DNA from: Acidobacteriota bacterium
Lineage (GTDB): Bacteria > Acidobacteriota > Blastocatellia > RBC074
Assembly: GCA_013140935.1 (NCBI GenBank)
Contig: JABFSD010000522.1
Span: 1-9,338, forward strand
DNA: 9,338 nt
Direction: 5' to 3'
Part shown: one piece after another, positions 1-6,960 of the stretch
Layout: each line of letters opens with the position of its first letter
How positions within the stretch are numbered: position 1 is the first letter of the stretch
Notes under the pieces: generated by a model
Told to the model about the DNA's origin: nothing
What the model saw: the letters and a program-made list of their open reading frames with translations, nothing else
Databases searched by the model: none
Position numbers and translations under genes: made by a program

Positions 1-1485
1 TTTTCGAGCGACGATTCGCGTAGCGCCGAGGGCGTACACATCGTTGACGTGAGTGATCCCGTTCATCCGCAGTTGCTCAGCCGCATCACGGCCAACGAAC
101 AGGGCTTTGCCACCGTACACGAAATGGACCTCGATAACGGCTTTCTGATCGAATCGGATTCGCGCACGAGCGTCATCAAAATCTTCGACGTACGCGATCC
201 GGCCCGACCGGTCTTCAAGTGGAATGTGACGGTCAACACGGCGGGCGAAGCCGTGCATAACACCTTCGCGCAAAACGGGCGGATGTATACGTCAGGCTTG
301 CGCGGCACGATGGATGTTTACGACATCACGAACCTGGCGACGACCGCGCCGCGCCGCTTGACGACGATCAATAGCGGCAGCGGTTCGCACAGTTCGTGGG
401 CGAGCAATGACGGCAAGATTCTCGCCAGTTGCCGCGAGACGCTGGGCGGCGACGTGCGGCTTTATGACGTGTCAGACGGCGCGAATCCGCGCTTGCTGTC
501 AACGATCAATATGGCGTCTATCGGACTGGTGGCCGAACGCGATGGTTACAGCGCGCACAATGCCATCATTGTCGGCAATCTGCTTTTTGTCTCGTGGTAT
601 CAGGCGGGCACGCGCTTGTGGGACATCAGCAACCCGGCGGCACCGATTTATCTCGGTGGATATGACACCTTTTCCGATCCGGTCAATTGTCCGGTGGATT
701 GTTATACGGGCAACTGGGGCGTTTATCCTTTCATTGGGCTTGACCGCGTGTTGTTGAGCGATCTCGACGGCGGGCTGTTTGTCGTAGATTTCAGCGCCCT
801 CATTCCCAACGCCAAGATCGTATCGGCGGCGAGTTATACCTTCACCGATCTTGCGCCGAATTCCATCGCGGCGGCCTTCGGCGTGAATCTGGCGAACGCA
901 ACGCGCGCGGGCAATACGATTCCGCTGCCGACTTCGCTGGGCGGCGCGAGCATTATGGTGCAGGACGTGAAAGGCGTTGAACGACCCGCGCCCTTGTTTT
1001 TCGTCTCGCCCGCGCAAATCAATTTTCAGATTCCGCCCGGCACGCATCCCGGCCCCTTGTTGTTTAAGTTCACCGACCCCAACGGCGTCGTCAAACAAGC
1101 ACCCGCCGTCGCCCAACCCGCCGCGCCGTCACTGTTCACCTTCACGGCCAACGGCTTGGGCGCAGCCGTTGCCGTAGACGCTTTCACCGGCGCGTTGCCG
1201 CCCATCGCGGCGGCGCGCACGACGGGCGAAGCAAACGTCTTTTCGTTATACATCACGGGCTTGGGCGCAGACGCGACGGATGGAGGCGCGAATGTCGCGG
1301 GCACGACGACAGCGTTTATCAACGGCATTTCGACGACGGTGATTTATGCCGGACGCGCGCCCGGTTTCATCGGCTTGAATCAGTTGAATATCGTGTTGCC
1401 GGTAGGCTTGCCGAGCGGCGTGCATCGTTTGCGCATTGGCAGGAATGGCTTGCTGAGTAACGAAACGACGCTGGCGATTCGGTGA
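1..1485 (+). CDS. LVIVD-repeat surface/secreted protein with TIGR03437-type C-terminal domain (5' partial)
   Basis: The reading frame is open from base 1, so the true start lies upstream. 494 residues are present and end at TGA 1483-1485. Seen: beta-propeller-like repeats of the LVIVD type, each with a V/L-x-D-V/I-S/T-D/N-P core, at about residues 13-23 (HIVDVSDPVHP), 61-70 (IFDVRDPARP), 106-115, 154-163 and 206-215, then a last blade-like segment ending FVVDFSALIP. From about residue 269 to the end the sequence matches my memory of the acidobacterial TIGR03437 domain: SAASYTF, LAPNSIAAAFG, GVERPAPLFFVSPAQINFQIP, then PSLFTFTANGLGAA and a GLNQLNIVLP block. Known of the families: LVIVD proteins are usually extracytoplasmic with no assigned reaction, and the TIGR03437 domain is found at the C-terminus of large exported Acidobacteria proteins. 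Inference: an exported protein of unknown ligand. A signal peptide would be upstream of the window. It converges on the Tad operon and need not be related to it. Confidence 0.85.
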   Translation, partial: FSSDDSRSAEGVHIVDVSDPVHPQLLSRITANEQGFATVHEMDLDNGFLIESDSRTSVIKIFDVRDPARPVFKWNVTVNTAGEAVHNTFAQNGRMYTSGLRGTMDVYDITNLATTAPRRLTTINSGSGSHSSWASNDGKILASCRETLGGDVRLYDVSDGANPRLLSTINMASIGLVAERDGYSAHNAIIVGNLLFVSWYQAGTRLWDISNPAAPIYLGGYDTFSDPVNCPVDCYTGNWGVYPFIGLDRVLLSDLDGGLFVVDFSALIPNAKIVSAASYTFTDLAPNSIAAAFGVNLANATRAGNTIPLPTSLGGASIMVQDVKGVERPAPLFFVSPAQINFQIPPGTHPGPLLFKFTDPNGVVKQAPAVAQPAAPSLFTFTANGLGAAVAVDAFTGALPPIAAARTTGEANVFSLYITGLGADATDGGANVAGTTTAFINGISTTVIYAGRAPGFIGLNQLNIVLPVGLPSGVHRLRIGRNGLLSNETTLAIR

Positions 1486-1494
1486 TACGGATTG

Positions 1495-1535
1495 AGAGGC
1501 TGTGGGGCAGGTTGGGAACCTGCCCCACAGCCTCT
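1495..1535. repeat. Perfect 19-bp palindrome between convergent genes (REP-like; possible bidirectional terminator)
   Basis: The left arm AGAGGCTGTGGGGCAGGTT (1495-1513) pairs perfectly with 1517-1535 across a GGG loop. It nearly fills the 51-bp gap between the + strand stop at 1485 and the tadC stop at 1537. The core (TGTGGGGCAGGTT) differs at two of 13 positions from the arm of the palindrome at 3628-3656, so it looks like the same dispersed family. Neither side is followed by a T-run, so it is not a canonical intrinsic terminator, but the position between convergent stops suits a bidirectional stop or an mRNA 3'-end stabiliser. Confidence 0.8.
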
Positions 1536-1536
1536 G

Positions 1537-2454
1537 TTACTTCTTGAAAAACATATCCATCAGCGTCAAAAAGGCTGGCCCCAGCACGACGATAAACAAC
1601 GTGGGAAATAAAAAGAGCGCCAGCGGCATCAGCAATTTCACCGCCGCTTTTTGCGCCGCCTGTTCGGCGCGCTGACGGCGTTTGGTGCGCAGCGTGTGGG
1701 CGTAAACGCGAATGGCGCGTCCGACCGAAGTGCCGAAACGATCGGACTGAATCAGCATCGTGCAAAGCGCGCGCAGGTCGTCTACGTTGTTGCGCTCGCC
1801 GAGATTGCGCAGGGCTTGCGCGCGCGAACGGCCTACGCGAATTTCGAGATTGACCAGTTCGAGTTCAGCGGCCAGCACGGGATGTGCGGTGTGCAACTCT
1901 TCGCAAACGCGCACGAGGGCGGCGTTGAAATCCATCCCAGCTTCGACGGTGACGGTCAGCAGGTCGAGTGCGTCGGCCAGCCCCCATTGAATATGCAGTT
2001 GGCGTTCAGCGGTTATTTTATCCAGCACGATGCGGGGCAGCAGATAGCCGATCAACAGCGCCAACATCACGAAGCCGAGCGATTTGCTCAAAGGGCGTTG
2101 CAACAGTTGGCATACCCCGAAGGTCACGAGCGGGAATCCGATCAGGCAGACCGTCTGAATGCCACGATAAAGCAGCGCGGCGCTCGGCGCGCGATAACCC
2201 GCGTACATCAACTTGCGTTGCAGCGTGCGCAATTCGTCAGGCGAAGCGGGCAAGACCCGATTGAGCGGCGTGGCGATGCGTTCGGCTACGGTGGGAGCGG
2301 CGTTGATGACGGGCGCGGCAGGCGCATTGAGCGGGCTGCCCAGATCGCGCAGGCGTTGCGTCGTAGCGTTCGCCGGACGGAACAACAGCCAATAGACACT
2401 GAGAATCGTCAGCGTCACAAAAAGAAATACCAGAATCGGAATCATCAAGGTCAT
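1537..2454 (-). CDS. tadC: TadC, inner-membrane platform protein of the Tad/Flp pilus (type II secretion F domain)
   Basis: 305 residues, the usual size for TadC. An N-terminal membrane segment is at about residues 4-24. After a Pro/Ala-rich linker (about 27-68) a pair of membrane segments lies at about 98-116 and 126-143. A T2SF domain follows (about 160-285) with the typical DALDLLTVTVEAGMDFNAAL helix, the E-L-x-x-V-N-L-E-I-R-V-G-R-S-R-A-Q-A-L stretch and QSDRFGTSVGRAIRVYA. A last membrane segment lies at about 275-297 before the FFKK end. Family role: TadC pairs with TadB as the platform that couples TadA to pilus assembly. I chose ATG 2454 because it gives a normal TadC length and has a purine-rich AAGAAGAG (2462-2469) seven bases upstream. 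The frame stays open to 2967, but that extension only reads through an inverted-repeat element and antiparallel-frame tadB. It is the last gene of the operon; tadB lies 197 bp upstream. Confidence 0.93.
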   Translation of the reverse strand: MTLMIPILVFLFVTLTILSVYWLLFRPANATTQRLRDLGSPLNAPAAPVINAAPTVAERIATPLNRVLPASPDELRTLQRKLMYAGYRAPSAALLYRGIQTVCLIGFPLVTFGVCQLLQRPLSKSLGFVMLALLIGYLLPRIVLDKITAERQLHIQWGLADALDLLTVTVEAGMDFNAALVRVCEELHTAHPVLAAELELVNLEIRVGRSRAQALRNLGERNNVDDLRALCTMLIQSDRFGTSVGRAIRVYAHTLRTKRRQRAEQAAQKAAVKLLMPLALFLFPTLFIVVLGPAFLTLMDMFFKK

Positions 2455-2481
2455 AACGATGCTCTTCTTTATGGGGGCGGA

Positions 2482-2640
2482 CTGATGGTGTTTGAAGAAT
2501 TGATTTAACCAAACAGTATCAGCCACGGGGGACACGGGGATCACGGGGGAAATCAACAGGTTAAGGTTTTCCCCGTGATCCCCGTGCGCCCCGTGGCTAA
2601 TTAGATTCTGTCGTGAAACTAATTCTTCAAAGACCATCAG
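2482..2640. repeat. 159-bp imperfect inverted-repeat element in the tadB-tadC gap (MITE/REP-like)
   Basis: The outer arms begin CTGATGGTGTTTGAAGAATT at 2482 and, on the other strand, CTGATGGTCTTTGAAGAATT at 2640: 19 of the first 20 bases match. The similarity decays and then resumes as a strong inner stem. AGCCACGGGG, two unmatched bases, then CACGGGGATCACGGGG occupies 2521-2548 and pairs with 2571-2598, with a 22-base loop (2549-2570). Each inner arm is itself three 9-bp copies of CACGGGG plus two bases. The element fills most of the 197-bp gap and would be transcribed as one large hairpin in the tad mRNA. It carries no gene. Its two ends could be the termini of a small non-autonomous mobile element, but I see no target-site duplication that I would defend. 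Confidence 0.85.
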
Positions 2641-2651
2641 CCTGCGCCACA

Positions 2652-3614
2652 TCAGATGCGAATGCGCAAAATGCGCCGCACCATCCACAAACCGCAAACC
2701 TGCAAGATCGCGGCTAAGGCCAACAGCCGGTGTCCGCGCGGGTCGTAAAACAAGGGGTCGAGAAAACCCGGATTGATCCAGGAAATCATCAATACGACGA
2801 TGAAGGGCAACACGCACAGAATGATCGCCGACAGGCGTGAACCGGTAGTGAGCGTGTTGAGGTCTTCCTTGATTTGAAAGCGTTCGCGGATGGTTTGCGC
2901 CGACGTGTCGAGCAACTCGGCCAGATTGCCGCCCGTTTCGCGTTGCACGAGCATGGCGATGGCGCACATTTTGAGTTCGAGCAGGGGGACGCGCTGCATC
3001 AAATTTTGCAGTGAATGCTTGAGCGACAAACCGACGGATTGCTCTTCATAAACGCGCCCGAATTCGCCCGCGATAGGTTCGGGCATTTCTTCGGCAATCA
3101 GTCGCAGCGTGGCTTGAAAGCCGTGTCCGGCGCTGAGCGCGCGGCTGATCATTTCGAGCGCATCAGGCAAGTCGGCCAAAAACTTATCGAAGCGTTTTTT
3201 GCGTTTATAAAGCAAGTGCAGGTAAGGCAGGGCTCCGGCCAGCAAGCCCGACAGCGCAATCAGCATCGTCACCGACACCAGCATCGAAGCCATCAACATC
3301 CCTAACAAGGTCGCCGCCAGCGAGAACCAGATCAGCCGTCCGACCGTGAGCCGCACGTCGGCTTGTTCGATCAGGCGTTTCAGCTCCATCGCGGTATCGT
3401 TCTTTTTGAGCCAGCGGTCGAGCCACGCCATCTCGCTCAACGCCACCGAACGCGCGAGTTGGGCGCGCGGCGCGTTGTCGCCCTGCGCATCCTTCAAGGC
3501 TTCGGTCAAGCGTTCGCCCACGCGCGCGCGCCGCGCCGTCGCCTTGCGCGTCGAGAACAGATACACCGTATAGACGGCGCATAAACAAAAGAGAAAAACG
3601 AAAAAACTGATCAT
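2652..3614 (-). CDS. tadB: TadB, inner-membrane platform protein of the Tad/Flp pilus (type II secretion F domain)
   Basis: 320 residues, full length. Seen: a membrane segment at residues 2-20 followed by a basic stretch (STRKATARRARVGERL), a soluble region, a hydrophobic block of about two membrane segments at about 94-133, a basic turn (YKRKKRFDKF), then the T2SF domain (about 145-270). That domain has the hallmark LPDALEMISRALSAGHGFQATL helix and a second half with LVQRETGGNLAELLDTSAQTIRER. Two further membrane segments lie at about 260-281 and 296-313. Family role: with TadC it forms the platform on which TadA acts during Flp pilus extrusion. The start is ATG 3614, the first ATG after the tadA stop, and leaves a 37-bp gap that is mostly a palindrome. 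No clear Shine-Dalgarno precedes it, so translation may depend on coupling to tadA. Confidence 0.94.
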   Translation of the reverse strand: MISFFVFLFCLCAVYTVYLFSTRKATARRARVGERLTEALKDAQGDNAPRAQLARSVALSEMAWLDRWLKKNDTAMELKRLIEQADVRLTVGRLIWFSLAATLLGMLMASMLVSVTMLIALSGLLAGALPYLHLLYKRKKRFDKFLADLPDALEMISRALSAGHGFQATLRLIAEEMPEPIAGEFGRVYEEQSVGLSLKHSLQNLMQRVPLLELKMCAIAMLVQRETGGNLAELLDTSAQTIRERFQIKEDLNTLTTGSRLSAIILCVLPFIVVLMISWINPGFLDPLFYDPRGHRLLALAAILQVCGLWMVRRILRIRI

Positions 3615-3627
3615 AATTCGTTCTGAA

Positions 3628-3656
3628 TGTAGGGCGGGTTACTAACCCGCCCTACA
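3628..3656. repeat. Perfect 14-bp palindrome containing the tadA stop codon (REP-like)
   Basis: TGTAGGGCGGGTTA (3628-3641) and its exact complement at 3643-3656 flank a single central C. The tadA stop (TAG, 3652-3654 on the - strand) lies inside the right arm, and the tadB ATG is 13 bases past the left arm. On the - strand mRNA this is a strong GC-rich hairpin that the ribosome would have to open to finish tadA. No T-run follows, so termination is unlikely. It belongs to the same family as 5011-5047. Confidence 0.85.
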
Positions 3657-4998
3657 AGGTTGGTTCATCGAAAAAGCCCGGCGGCAAAAACAGCCCGCCC
3701 GCCGCCAGCCGTTCGGCAAAGTGCGGACGCACGCCGCCAAAGCGAAAGCGCCCGACGACGCGCTCTTGCTCATCAATGCCTTGCCGTTCGTAGCGAAAAA
3801 TTTCCAGCGTCTGAAACTGTTTGCGTTTCAAGCCCTGCACTTCGGTCAATGAAGTCACGCGGCGCGTGCCGTCGCTGAAGCGCGCGACCTGTACGATCAA
3901 ATCAATCGCCGCGACGATCTGTTGGCGAATGGCTCCGTCAGACATGCGCATGCCTGCCATTTGTACCATCGTTTCGAGCCGCGTCAGCGCGTCGGGCGGA
4001 GTGTTCGCGTGAATCGTCGTGAGCGAACCGTCGTGGCCCGTATTCATCGCTTGCAACATGTCTACGGCCTCGCCGCTGCGGACTTCGCCGACGACGATGC
4101 GGTCGGGACGCATGCGCAGCGCGTTCTTGACCAGATCGCGTTGCGTGATTTCGCCGCGCCCTTCGACGTTGGGCGGACGGGTTTCCATGCGCAGCACGTG
4201 TTGCTGTTGCATCAAGAGTTCGGCGGAATCTTCGATGGTCACAATGCGTTCGCTCGACGGAATGAACGCCGAAAGGGAATTGAGCAGCGTCGTTTTGCCC
4301 GCGCCCGTGCCGCCTGAGACGACGATGTTCAACCGCGCCTTGACGCACATTTCGAGCAACTGCGCGATTTCGAGCGGCAGCGCGCCTTTGCGAATCAGAT
4401 CGTTGATGCGCAGCGGTTGCGCGCCGAACCGCCGAATCGAAAGCGTCGCCCCATCCAGCATCACCGGCGGAATCACCGCATTGACGCGCGAACCGTCGGG
4501 CAGGCGCGCGTCCACCATCGGCGAACCCTCGTCAATGCGGCGTCCGACCGAAGTCACGATGCGCTCGATGACGCGAATCACGTGTTCGTTGTCGTTGAAG
4601 GTCACGTTCGTGCGTTCGAGTTTGCCGCCGCGTTCGACATAAACCTGGTGCGGCGAATTGACCAAGATGTCAGAGATGGTTGGATCGGCCAGCAACGGTT
4701 CGAGCGGGCCGAGGCCGAAGAGTTCATGGCGCAATTCTTCGACCAGGCGTTCGCGGTCGGTTTGCGAAAGCAACAGGTCTTCTTCGGTGAGCAACGCATT
4801 GGCGATGTGCGCGACTTGCACGTGCGTTTCCTGCGGCGTCAACACGTTGAGCTGCGCCAAATCCATGCGGTCAATCAGCATGCCGTGCAAACGCGCTTTG
4901 ATTTCGTGATAGCCGTTCGGTTTGGGCGCGGCAGACGCTTCGCCGTAACGCGGCACGGGGCCGCTATTCGTTGTTTTTAACCGATCTCGTAAAGCCAT
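3652..4998 (-). CDS. tadA: TadA/CpaF, hexameric ATPase of the Tad/Flp pilus
   Basis: 448 residues, full length, of the GspE/VirB11/CpaF secretion ATPase superfamily. Motifs seen in order: the N-terminal domain with [21 protein letters not shown] (about 94-114) and the [25 protein letters not shown] block (about 151-175). Walker [10 protein letters not shown] is at 229-237, the Asp box [10 protein letters not shown] at about 252-261, a Walker B region RIVVGEVR at 300-307, and the His box [14 protein letters not shown] at 321-334. All catalytic elements are intact, so it should be an active ATPase. Family role: hydrolyses ATP in the cytoplasm at the TadB/TadC platform to power Flp pilin assembly. 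The start is ATG 4998, the first after the 5011-5047 palindrome, with no strong Shine-Dalgarno. The C-terminal 35 or so residues ([25 protein letters not shown]) resemble the usual CpaF tail. Confidence 0.96.
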   Translation of the reverse strand: MALRDRLKTTNSGPVPRYGEASAAPKPNGYHEIKARLHGMLIDRMDLAQLNVLTPQETHVQVAHIANALLTEEDLLLSQTDRERLVEELRHELFGLGPLEPLLADPTISDILVNSPHQVYVERGGKLERTNVTFNDNEHVIRVIERIVTSVGRRIDEGSPMVDARLPDGSRVNAVIPPVMLDGATLSIRRFGAQPLRINDLIRKGALPLEIAQLLEMCVKARLNIVVSGGTGAGKTTLLNSLSAFIPSSERIVTIEDSAELLMQQQHVLRMETRPPNVEGRGEITQRDLVKNALRMRPDRIVVGEVRSGEAVDMLQAMNTGHDGSLTTIHANTPPDALTRLETMVQMAGMRMSDGAIRQQIVAAIDLIVQVARFSDGTRRVTSLTEVQGLKRKQFQTLEIFRYERQGIDEQERVVGRFRFGGVRPHFAERLAAGGLFLPPGFFDEPTL

Positions 4999-5010
4999 AT
5001 CGTCGCCATC

Positions 5011-5047
5011 GGCGTGTAGCGCGGATTAGTAATCCGCGCTACACGCC
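5011..5047. repeat. Perfect 18-bp palindrome between tadZ and tadA (REP-like)
   Basis: GGCGTGTAGCGCGGATTA (5011-5028) and its exact complement (5030-5047) flank a single central G. It occupies most of the 59-bp gap between the tadZ stop (5058) and the tadA ATG (4998), ending 12 bases from that ATG. The inner 29 bases have the same layout as the palindrome at 3628-3656 (TGTAG-S-GCGG-R-TTA, one base, then the complement). No T-run follows on the - strand. Confidence 0.85.
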
Positions 5048-5057
5048 GAAAATAAAT

Positions 5058-6416
5058 TCAAAATGTTTTCGCGGTGTATTCGTCTTGTTCATTGCGCAGC
5101 GGCGCAGTACGTGGGTGTTCAGGGGGCGGTGTGGGCGCAACCAGCGGCTTGGTCGCGTTTAACGGTCGGGTTGTTGGGGGCGGTGGGGCTTCGGTGGCGA
5201 CGGGCGCGGTGTTGCGGCGCAAGATCACATCGAGCAAGCCGCGTTTCGATTGATTGAGTTGTCCGACAAAAGGCCAGCCGCACGCGGCGATCAGTTGTTG
5301 CAACTCAGCGCCGAGCGGCGTGACTTGAGGCGCAGCCAACAGCGGTTGTCCCAGATTCAACGAAGCCACGACCGTGCGATAGTCGTCGGAAATCAAACTC
5401 GTCATCGGCAAGCCGAGCGCGCGTTCGATTTCGCGCAGGTCAAGTTCGCTGTGTTGATTGGCGCGATTGAGTAAGAGTTTGATTTTCTCGCGCGGATAAC
5501 CCAGCCGTTGAAAGAGCGTGAGCGCGCGTTGGGCGGCGCGCACCGCTACGATGTCAGGGCCTAAGACGAGCAGGATGTCGTCGGCTTCGTCGAGTGCGGC
5601 GAGCGTGAGCGCATCGAAACTGTGCATCACATCCAGCACGACGAACGCGAAGCGCGTACGCAAGGCGGCGATGGCTTGGCGCATCTGGTCTGCCGTTACG
5701 ACTTCGGCGTCTTCGGCTTGCGCGGGCGCGGCCAACAGCGAGAGGCGTTCGTTGTAATTCACCAGCAGGCTCGCCAGCATTTGATCGTCAACGCGGGCGC
5801 GGTTTTCGACGAGGTCTACCCACGAGAAACGCGACTTGAGGCCGAAGAGCAAATCGTGGCTGCTCGCCTGCAAATTCAAATCGAGCAAAACGGTCTGTGC
5901 ATTCAAGCCTACCGCAAGGTTCGATGCGATGAATGACGTACCGCATCCGCCGCGCGGAGAAAACACTGCGACTACGCGCCCGTTGCGTGACGGCGCGGCC
6001 AACGGCTGACCCAACGACTGGCCCAACGACTGGTTCGTTGCGGGCGGGTCGAGAATGCGGTCGAGTACCGTCCGCAACTCTTCGGGACGCACGGGCAAAC
6101 GCAAAAATTCGCGCGCGCCGTTGCGCAACGTATCGAGAATCAAATCAGGCGAAGCATTTTGCGAAGCACAGATCACCGCCGTTTCGGGCGCGACCTGTTG
6201 CAAGTGGCGGCACAGCGCCCACGTATGTTCGGGTTGCGCACCCAACATCAACAACACCAACGCTGGACGCTGGCGCGCGACTTCTTCGGCGATCTGTTGC
6301 GGCTCACGCATCACCGCCGTCACGCGCACGCGCGCATCGGTTTCGAGCGCGCGGCACAAATGCGTCGCCGTCGCTTGATCGTGGGCTTGAAGGATGATGG
6401 AGCGTGGTTGGGTCAT
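5058..6416 (-). CDS. tadZ: TadZ/CpaE, ParA/MinD-type pilus localisation protein with degenerate receiver and P-loop
   Basis: 452 residues. Residues 1-123 form a receiver-like domain in which the usual phosphorylated Asp is Met57 (PALVLLMLGAQPE) and the usual conserved Lys is not evident near FLRLPVRPEEL. A Q/S/L/G/P linker (about 124-145) follows. The MinD/ParA-like domain (about 147-395) has a P-loop FSPRGGCGTSF where the canonical KGGxGKT/S reads RGGCGTS, so both lysines are replaced. VLLDLNLQASSHDL lies at 176-189, a Walker B-like FVVLDVMHSFD at 258-268, and LLLNRANQHSEL at about 314-325. The C-terminal 50 residues are Pro/Thr-rich and probably disordered. Family role: TadZ/CpaE positions the Tad machine, often at a pole. 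I chose ATG 6416 because it starts the receiver fold directly. A TTG at 6467 would overlap the previous gene and add 17 unlikely residues. The gap to the previous gene is 41 bp. Confidence 0.9.
   Translation of the reverse strand: MTQPRSIILQAHDQATATHLCRALETDARVRVTAVMREPQQIAEEVARQRPALVLLMLGAQPEHTWALCRHLQQVAPETAVICASQNASPDLILDTLRNGAREFLRLPVRPEELRTVLDRILDPPATNQSLGQSLGQPLAAPSRNGRVVAVFSPRGGCGTSFIASNLAVGLNAQTVLLDLNLQASSHDLLFGLKSRFSWVDLVENRARVDDQMLASLLVNYNERLSLLAAPAQAEDAEVVTADQMRQAIAALRTRFAFVVLDVMHSFDALTLAALDEADDILLVLGPDIVAVRAAQRALTLFQRLGYPREKIKLLLNRANQHSELDLREIERALGLPMTSLISDDYRTVVASLNLGQPLLAAPQVTPLGAELQQLIAACGWPFVGQLNQSKRGLLDVILRRNTAPVATEAPPPPTTRPLNATKPLVAPTPPPEHPRTAPLRNEQDEYTAKTF
5999..6034 (-). 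repeat. Three 12-bp tandem copies in the tadZ interdomain linker
   Basis: On the + strand CCAACGGCTGAC, CCAACGACTGGC and CCAACGACTGGT lie head to tail. In tadZ they encode a repeated Gln-Ser/Pro-Leu-Gly/Ala linker between the receiver-like and ATPase domains. The copy number is short and stays in frame, consistent with slippage in a tolerant linker. Confidence 0.75.
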
Positions 6417-6457
6417 CGTGGTGGAGTCAGTGCGTCCTGTGTGTGTATTTGATCTGT

Positions 6458-6934
6458 TTAACCACAACCGGCTCCGCCCGGTTCGTAGCCCGCGCTCTCG
6501 CCTGCCATTGAAACGGTATAGGTGGGAAAGGTGAGTACGTCGCCTAGCACATCCGGTAAAAGCAAAAAATCAAAGTCGAAACCCGCCACACTCACCGTCA
6601 CGGTTCCCTGGCGGACGCCGAAATCAACTTCACCCGCATTGATGTCGTTGCTGTAAGTGACCGTAACGTCATCGGCGGTCAAGCCGTGAACGATCGGCGT
6701 TTCCCCTGCTGCCGCCGTGCCATACATCACCATGTTTTTCACTGCCGTCGTCGAGCCAGCGCAGTTCATCGCCGCATACCGCGCGCCTAGTCTGACGCCG
6801 TCGGCGATGGCGTTATAGGTCCAGAGCATGCGTGCGATTTCGAGTACGCCGAATAGCGCAGTCAGAAAGACGAGCGCCGCGATGGAAAATTCCACCATCG
6901 TCGCGCCTCGTTGTTTTTCGTGTCGTCGTCTCAT
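6458..6934 (-). CDS. TadE-like pseudopilin 2 (TadE/TadF position)
   Basis: 158 residues. The N-terminus MRRRHEKQRG then ATMVEFSIAALVFLTALFGVLEIARM is a prepilin-like leader: basic, Gly10 just before the likely cut, Glu at +5 of the mature protein (E15), then one hydrophobic helix. A YNAIADGVRLGARYAAM stretch typical of TadE-like proteins follows. The C-terminal part is a beta-rich extracytoplasmic domain (DDVTVTYSNDIN, GTVTVSVAG) with Cys58 and Cys157. Family role: TadE and TadF are prepilin-peptidase-processed pseudopilins needed for Flp pilus assembly. The start is ATG 6934, 26 bases after the previous stop. An in-frame start at 7018 would overlap the preceding gene and bury the leader peptide. 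I cannot separate TadE from TadF by sequence alone. Confidence 0.88.
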   Translation of the reverse strand: MRRRHEKQRGATMVEFSIAALVFLTALFGVLEIARMLWTYNAIADGVRLGARYAAMNCAGSTTAVKNMVMYGTAAAGETPIVHGLTADDVTVTYSNDINAGEVDFGVRQGTVTVSVAGFDFDFLLLPDVLGDVLTFPTYTVSMAGESAGYEPGGAGCG

Positions 6935-6960
6935 CAATAAATCGCTTGGGAATCGTCCGG

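Noticed and set aside
499..1116. 205-codon - strand reading frame opposite the LVIVD gene
   Set aside because: It is antisense to a recognisable protein, Arg-rich, and has no domain.
1651..2508. 285-codon + strand reading frame opposite tadC
   Set aside because: It is antisense to TadC and runs into the inverted-repeat element. Its Gln/Arg-rich content is typical of shadow frames.
1537..2967. Long form of TadC starting upstream at 2967
   Set aside because: The extra 171 residues are translated from the inverted-repeat element and from tadB in the wrong frame. The part from ATG 2454 alone has normal TadC length and a membrane-segment start.
3628..3656. Intrinsic terminator inside the tad operon
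   Set aside because: No T-run follows the hairpin on the - strand, and tadB and tadC downstream need to be transcribed with tadA.
4417..4980. 187-codon + strand reading frame opposite tadA
   Set aside because: It lies wholly antisense to the motif-complete TadA gene. The long open frame is explained by GC-rich third positions, and its product (His/Arg/Phe-rich) resembles no family.
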